Assembly: GCA_022575985.1 (NCBI GenBank)
Contig: JAKSXM010000007.1
Location: forward strand, 1,924,501-1,988,500
DNA: 64,000 bases
DNA from: Anagrus nilaparvatae
Taxonomy: Eukaryota; Arthropoda; Insecta; Hymenoptera; Mymaridae
Direction of reading: 5' to 3'
This document shows positions 59,427 to 64,000 of the stretch, piece by piece. Each line of letters begins with the position of its first letter. The first letter of the stretch is position 1. The notes under the pieces were generated by a model. It was not told where the DNA came from, made no database searches, and saw only the letters and a program-made list of their open reading frames with translations. The position numbers were made by a program, and so were the translations under genes.

Positions 59427-60116
59427 ATAGGGGAGTTTGGGGTGTTTTGGAGCAAATTTTGAATTTACGTTGATTTAAACTGAGCTGAAAAGTTAAGAAT
59501 CAAAGGATTTAACGCATTTTCCCCCTTGGTAGCAAAAAGATGTTCGATTCTAACTTTTTATGATTGGTTTTTTTAATCGATTGATTTTTATTTTTACTCA
59601 TAAATATGTTTATGACTTGAAAAAAGATAGTTTATTATTTGACAAGAGCAAAGAATTTTTGAACTTTTGAATTTTTGAATGAATAAAACTAAGTAATTTT
59701 TTACTAAATCTTAAGTCTGAATTGCAGTTCTCTATTCCAATGTTTAAACAAAAAAAGAATGCTTAGCGAAAAATTTGGGCAAAAATAGAAAAAAAAATTT
59801 AATCAATAAAACATTAAAAAAAAAAATTTTTTAATTAGAAAAAAAGAAAAAATCTAAGAAAATTATTTGCTTTAAAAAAACGTTTATCTTAATCAAATTG
59901 AGATAAGAAGAAGAGGGGGGAGACTAATCGACACAAAAGATAAAATTATTTAAATTTTGTATTAAATTCGCCCATTTTTTCACTTTTTCGTTTTTTATAA
60001 CCAAATAATTAAAATGAATTCAGACCACATGATAAATTTAAGCCCATAAATCTTATAAAAAACAAAAAAATTCTACTTTCAGACTTCTACCCTCATCTGA
60101 CCCCGTTCTCTCCTAT
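59427..60116. mobile_element. Possible DNA transposon remnant with G-rich inverted ends
   Basis: Left ATAGGGGAGTTTGGGGTGTT, right complement ATAGGAGAGAACGGGGTCAG: related G-rich ends about 690 bp apart. Ends of the GGGGAG...GGGG type occur in insect MITEs. The interior has no ORF. Confidence 0.45.
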
Positions 60117-61143
60117 CATTAAAAAATATCTATTGAATTCTAAAAATTTTTTTTCTTCATAACTTTGATAACAAAGAAAAAAAAATACAGTATCGCGTAT
60201 AAATAATTATTGCAAAAAAAAATATTTATTTAATTTTTTCTCTACATTATAAAAAAAAATAATAATTTTAACCGGACATAAATAAAAAAAAAGAAGAATA
60301 AGTTTGCGTGTATAAAATTACATTTTTTTAAATAAATAAAAATGTTTTCTATGCATTACAATATAAATATAATAGATGAAGAAGTTTATAATACATGAAA
60401 AATTATGTAACTGCTAAAATACAAGCTCACGTGATAATATCATGTATGTAGACTTTGCAATAATAATCGCATAAAGTCTGCAATAATTTTATTTTTTCTT
60501 TTTGAAAAATCAGATTTTTTTTCCTCCTTTTATCAATTATAATTAATTTTATAAAAATCTGTCCATTTTTATTTAAAATATTGCGCTGGTTACGGTATTG
60601 TGTTATTAATTTTTAAATTATTAGGATATCATATCAAATCAATTTTTTTTTTTCAAACTCACGTTTTCTGCTTTATATTGTGCATAATTTACAACTTTAA
60701 TCATCGTTTTATATATATGAATATTTAAAATGGTAATTTTTATTTCTAAGCGATTTTTTTCATTTTTTTTAATGTATTTGTATTTTTATTCACGTGACCG
60801 TACTTTATGATAATTTTATGCAATTTTAAAATATTGCGAAAAAAAAGAATTTTTTTTTTTATTTTGAAATTTATTTTTTTTCAGTTTTGTTTGTTTGTTT
60901 TTGTTTTGAGGTTTTGCGTGAAATGATTAAAAATTTAGATAAAATTAATTTTACATTCGTTTGGATAATAGCTGTGCTTTGTAAGAAGTGAAAATATGAC
61001 TTTTACTAAAATTCTGAAAATTATTGAAAAGAAATATGCACAATGATTAATTATAAAGTAGCAGTCCAGATTATTGACTACATATTTTAATATACCTAAG
61101 ATATACATTTTTTCACCTGACAAATTTTAAGTATTTCAGGGAC

Positions 61144-61204
61144 CTGATTCAGCATTCATGTCACAGTGATAAGCAGCCGTACCATCCACAACATGTGGTA
61201 GCAT
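61144..61204 (-). CDS. Candidate first coding exon of the fusion gene
   Basis: A block of roughly 50% GC in AT-rich DNA. On the minus strand an ATG opens 20 codons, MLPHVVDGTAAYHCDMNAES, and leaves one base (G) before CAG|GTCCCT. That base plus TC at the start of exon 35057-35192 makes Val, giving V-I-Y-C-D-Y in frame. Against it: the donor is weak after GT, the intron would be 26 kb, and the phase fit has a one-in-three chance. The same block can also be read on the plus strand as an exon-like stretch after ATTTCAG. Confidence 0.35.
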
Positions 61205-61611
61205 GCGTAAATAAATGTTTTTAGAAATGGTAGTACTTTTCGAGATGCAGTTTGGTTACAAAAGTCAATATTTTATTAAAAGTTAGTATTTTTTTTATTT
61301 TTCACGTGATATGTTATAGATGATATAAATGCAGAATCTAGGCCCAGGCACTAGGTGATATTAGTTCACGCTAGTATCTATAGTTTTACGCTCATAATGA
61401 TACTTGCTTATCTGGACTACTTTTGTAGCCAATAATTTGAACTATTTTAAAAATTCAATATATTTTGCCAAACTGAAATTCATTTCAATTAAACAAAATG
61501 TGAAAGAATTCTTCAGTTTTAATTTTTTTATAAGTTAGAATATCAAATTGTAATATAATAATTTTTAAAATTATAAAGGTTTAATAATTTTAAATTTTAC
61601 AGCGTATTAGA

Positions 61612-61682
61612 GTTTATATATAGTATACTAAATGCATTTCTCTTGCGAGAAAATTTTGCGCTATCTATACTTTTCAAAACGA
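61612..61682 (+). repeat. Dispersed TTGCGAGA-family motif, long copy
   Basis: TTTATATATAGTATACTAAA, then TGCATTTCTCTTGCGAGAAA and TTTTGCGCTATCTATACTTT. It keeps both the core and a GCGCTATCTA version of the right-hand block. Confidence 0.6.
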
Positions 61683-62381
61683 ATAAAAACAAAATTCATA
61701 ATACAGTATATCGAATTAATTGACAAAAAGCTAAATAAATTACTGATTGTAAATGATGGTCAGCATTTATAAACTCCCATGAACTCGAATCAACGATAAA
61801 AAAATATATAAAAAGGTTATTTAAATATTTAACAACATCAGACATTTTGTCCTTAAAACATTATCATAAATAAATATAATTTTTACTTTCATTGAATTTT
61901 AATATTTATTTAATATCAATCAATCAATTTTATATATCAATATCAATACATATATAAATAATAAATTAATTAAAATATTATTTCAATTCTGTTTTTATTA
62001 GTTTGAACCAGATTAAATCGCTTAAAATTTAATGAAAGGTGAAAAAATAATGAAAATCAACTGATAAGATTGTTAATTAAAATATTTAATTTATATTATT
62101 TAACGAAAAAATGATTTGTTTGTTTTTTAAGTATATTGATAAACAAACATTAGAGATGTTAAAATCAGTAGCATTATTTATACAAGTGATATCATGTATT
62201 ATTTCTATGTAAATATTAACTTTTTTAAAATAAACTTTTTATGTATATGAACAGATTTATTAGGTTTAGTTATACTGCACATAATTTTTAGATTTTTAAA
62301 TATTTTATTAGAGACTCAAATTCGGAGCCAAGAACCATACTTAATTTTTTTTCTATGTATTTTTATAAATACCTATCTTAA

Positions 62382-62602
62382 CTCATTAACGCCGACGCGA
62401 ATAGTTTTGGAAATGGTAAAAAATAACAATTTTCCTTGCAGTTACATTGCTAAATATTTTTCATTAAGACCCATCATTAGTTTCGACCTATAGCTCTTTT
62501 ATGTGTTCAAAAAACTCGGCTAAAAGGGGTAAAACGGGCAATACCAATCGAAGTTATTGCTTTTTTACCGTTTCCAAAACTCTCCGCGTCGGCGTTAATG
62601 AG
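62382..62602. mobile_element. TTAA-flanked MITE, 221 bp
   Basis: Left CTCATTAACGCCGACGCGAA and right complement CTCATTAACGCCGACGCGGA, with AGTTTTGGAAA(C/T)GGTAAAAAA following in both (about 43 bp TIRs, few mismatches). TTAA lies outside each end (62378-62381 and 62603-62606). No ORF. Confidence 0.75.
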
Positions 62603-64000
62603 TTAAATCTTAATTTTCATATTGAAAATTTTTTTGAAACTCGTGGAATGAAACCATTTTTAGGCTACTCTTCATTTGAATAACTTACTTGAATAGCTTA
62701 AAAAACGAAGTATTGAAATTTCAAATCTTGGCTTGAATTTTCAAGCGCAATTTCTTAAAATTTCTAGCAATTAAGATAATGTGTAAGTAGAAACTGCCAA
62801 TAAAGAAGAATAACTATGCAAAAATTATGTTTTTACGAAAAGATTAATTAAAAAAACGATAAATTTTAAAAAATAAAAGCAAATGTTCCCAGAACCACTA
62901 TCACGTTTGGTATAATAAATATTTTTATCACTATGAAGTTATGATATTTTTTATCAGTAAAGGGCAATACAGTAACTTTAAATTGTAAAAATTTTTATAT
63001 TTCCGGGTACGTTCTTACAATCAGTTTTTAAAACTGTAAATTTTATGCATTAACGCATGTGAAAAGTTCGTAAAAATTTCCTGCAATATCTGGGAGCAAA
63101 TAATTTAAACCTGTTGATATATTTCGTCAAAAATTTTCAGAGGCGAAAATTTTTTCACTAAATTTTCATTTTTCTTAATTGTTTTAAAATCCAGCTAATC
63201 TGACTATGCTCTAATTAATCCCTACATACCAACAGAAATATATAAAACACTAACCACATAAAAAGTAGTACAAATTCAATAGATTTGTTCGTATAATCTT
63301 TAAACAAACACAAGAAAATAATTCTTATCAAAACATAATAATAATTTAAAATACGAAAAAAAATTGATTATTTATTTTATACACGCTCTACATTTTAACA
63401 TATCAAATTAATAAGAAAAAAAAACACATTTTTTTTAACAAATAATCACATGTCTGAAAAGTAAAACAAAAGATATTGTAATAACGAGATAAGATAATTA
63501 ATTTTTTAAAAATGATGCTGCGTCAATGTTAGTAATAAATCATTTCTTTCTTTAACGACATTTTTTTTTTTGACAAATTATTTTTTGAAAATTTCATGCT
63601 TTATAAAAAAATTTTTAATGCTCTAAATAAATTAAAAGATATATATATTTTCTATAATATTTTTAAGATTCTCTAAATTTGGCCAAAATCCCAAAAAACG
63701 TCATAAAATTATGAATAAAATAACCGTAAAAAAAAAATTTTAAAATTTAAAAAATACGTAAAAAAAAATTTTATACAATTTTCTTCACAAAAATAATAAA
63801 AATAAAAGAATTAATAAAAAAAAAGGGTGTCCACGTGTTTAGCCTTCTATAAGTTTTTTAACCCCTTCTCCTTATGCACGCAAATAAGTTCCTTTTTTAC
63901 AAGCGAAATAGCGCATGTCCAAAGACTTTGTGTGTGTTAGTTAAATCTAGGATCATCTGCATTTGTATATTATTTTTGCACATCACAGCCATACATAAAT

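Larger units (their letters stand above)
35193..61143. other. Gene-poor AT-rich DNA, possibly one giant intron
   Basis: About 26 kb with no convincing exon on either strand; the short ORFs are hydrophobic or K/N-rich low-complexity. It is studded with the foldback elements and dispersed motifs listed separately. If 61144-61204 is the first coding exon of the minus-strand gene, all of this is its first coding intron. Confidence 0.5.
61205..64000. other. AT-rich DNA, no supported gene
   Basis: Contains a dispersed motif copy and a TTAA-flanked MITE. The ORF at 62501-62683 crosses the MITE right end and is chance. A less AT-rich patch at about 63825-63990 has a 31-codon minus-strand ORF but no splice context that I can support. 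Confidence 0.55.

Noticed and set aside
61140..61206. Plus-strand exon reading after ATTTCAG
   Set aside because: The frame is open for about 27 codons but the product matches nothing and there is no plus-strand partner; the minus-strand reading fits the known gene's phase.
63840..63994. 31-codon minus-strand ORF starting near the window end
   Set aside because: Short, unrecognised and without splice evidence.
1..64000. CRISPR arrays, operons, bacterial promoters
   Set aside because: The window is eukaryotic nuclear DNA; no spaced direct repeats of CRISPR type were seen.

Overview
The window is a very AT-rich piece of animal, most probably insect, nuclear DNA. The evidence is short exons with GT/AG borders in long introns, almost no GC-rich stretches outside exons and transposons, and insect-type transposons (BEL/Pao, a CR1/Jockey-group LINE, a Helitron, many MITEs). 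The composition would suit an AT-rich parasitoid wasp, but the species cannot be fixed from the sequence.

Layout. (1) 319-4262, plus strand: the last two coding exons of a calmodulin-like EF-hand gene, split by a 3.8 kb intron. (2) 4263-9255: mostly featureless AT-rich DNA with one orphan candidate exon at 9027-9111. (3) 9256-19175: a transposon island. It holds a Helitron with both ends intact, the 3' tail of a minus-strand LINE, a nearly full-length but frameshifted LINE, a LINE RNase H fragment, a broken BEL/Pao pol interrupted by a 989-bp palindrome, and a 46-bp-TIR element enclosing a tRNA-like sequence. (4) 22708-35192, minus strand: nine exons of a large gene that joins a class V aminotransferase (cysteine-desulfurase-like) domain to a TtcA-like PP-loop domain. 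Its first coding exon may lie at 61144-61204, which would give a 26 kb intron. (5) 35193-64000: no other convincing coding sequence, but many foldback/MITE elements, three of the window's elements being flanked by TTAA.

The minus-strand gene is the most interesting gene. In known 2-thiolation pathways a cysteine desulfurase supplies sulfur and a TtcA-type PP-loop enzyme places it on tRNA; here both sit in one polypeptide. The desulfurase half keeps its key residues, while the PP-loop half has an altered ATP-binding loop and lacks the second CxxC pair. The most interesting non-coding signals are a dispersed ~60-bp motif with core TTGCGAGA (nine copies on both strands, some ending in a GCGCCATCTA-like block), the palindrome family, and the TIR element with a tRNA-like core. 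All calls are from reading by eye; no alignment or database search was run.
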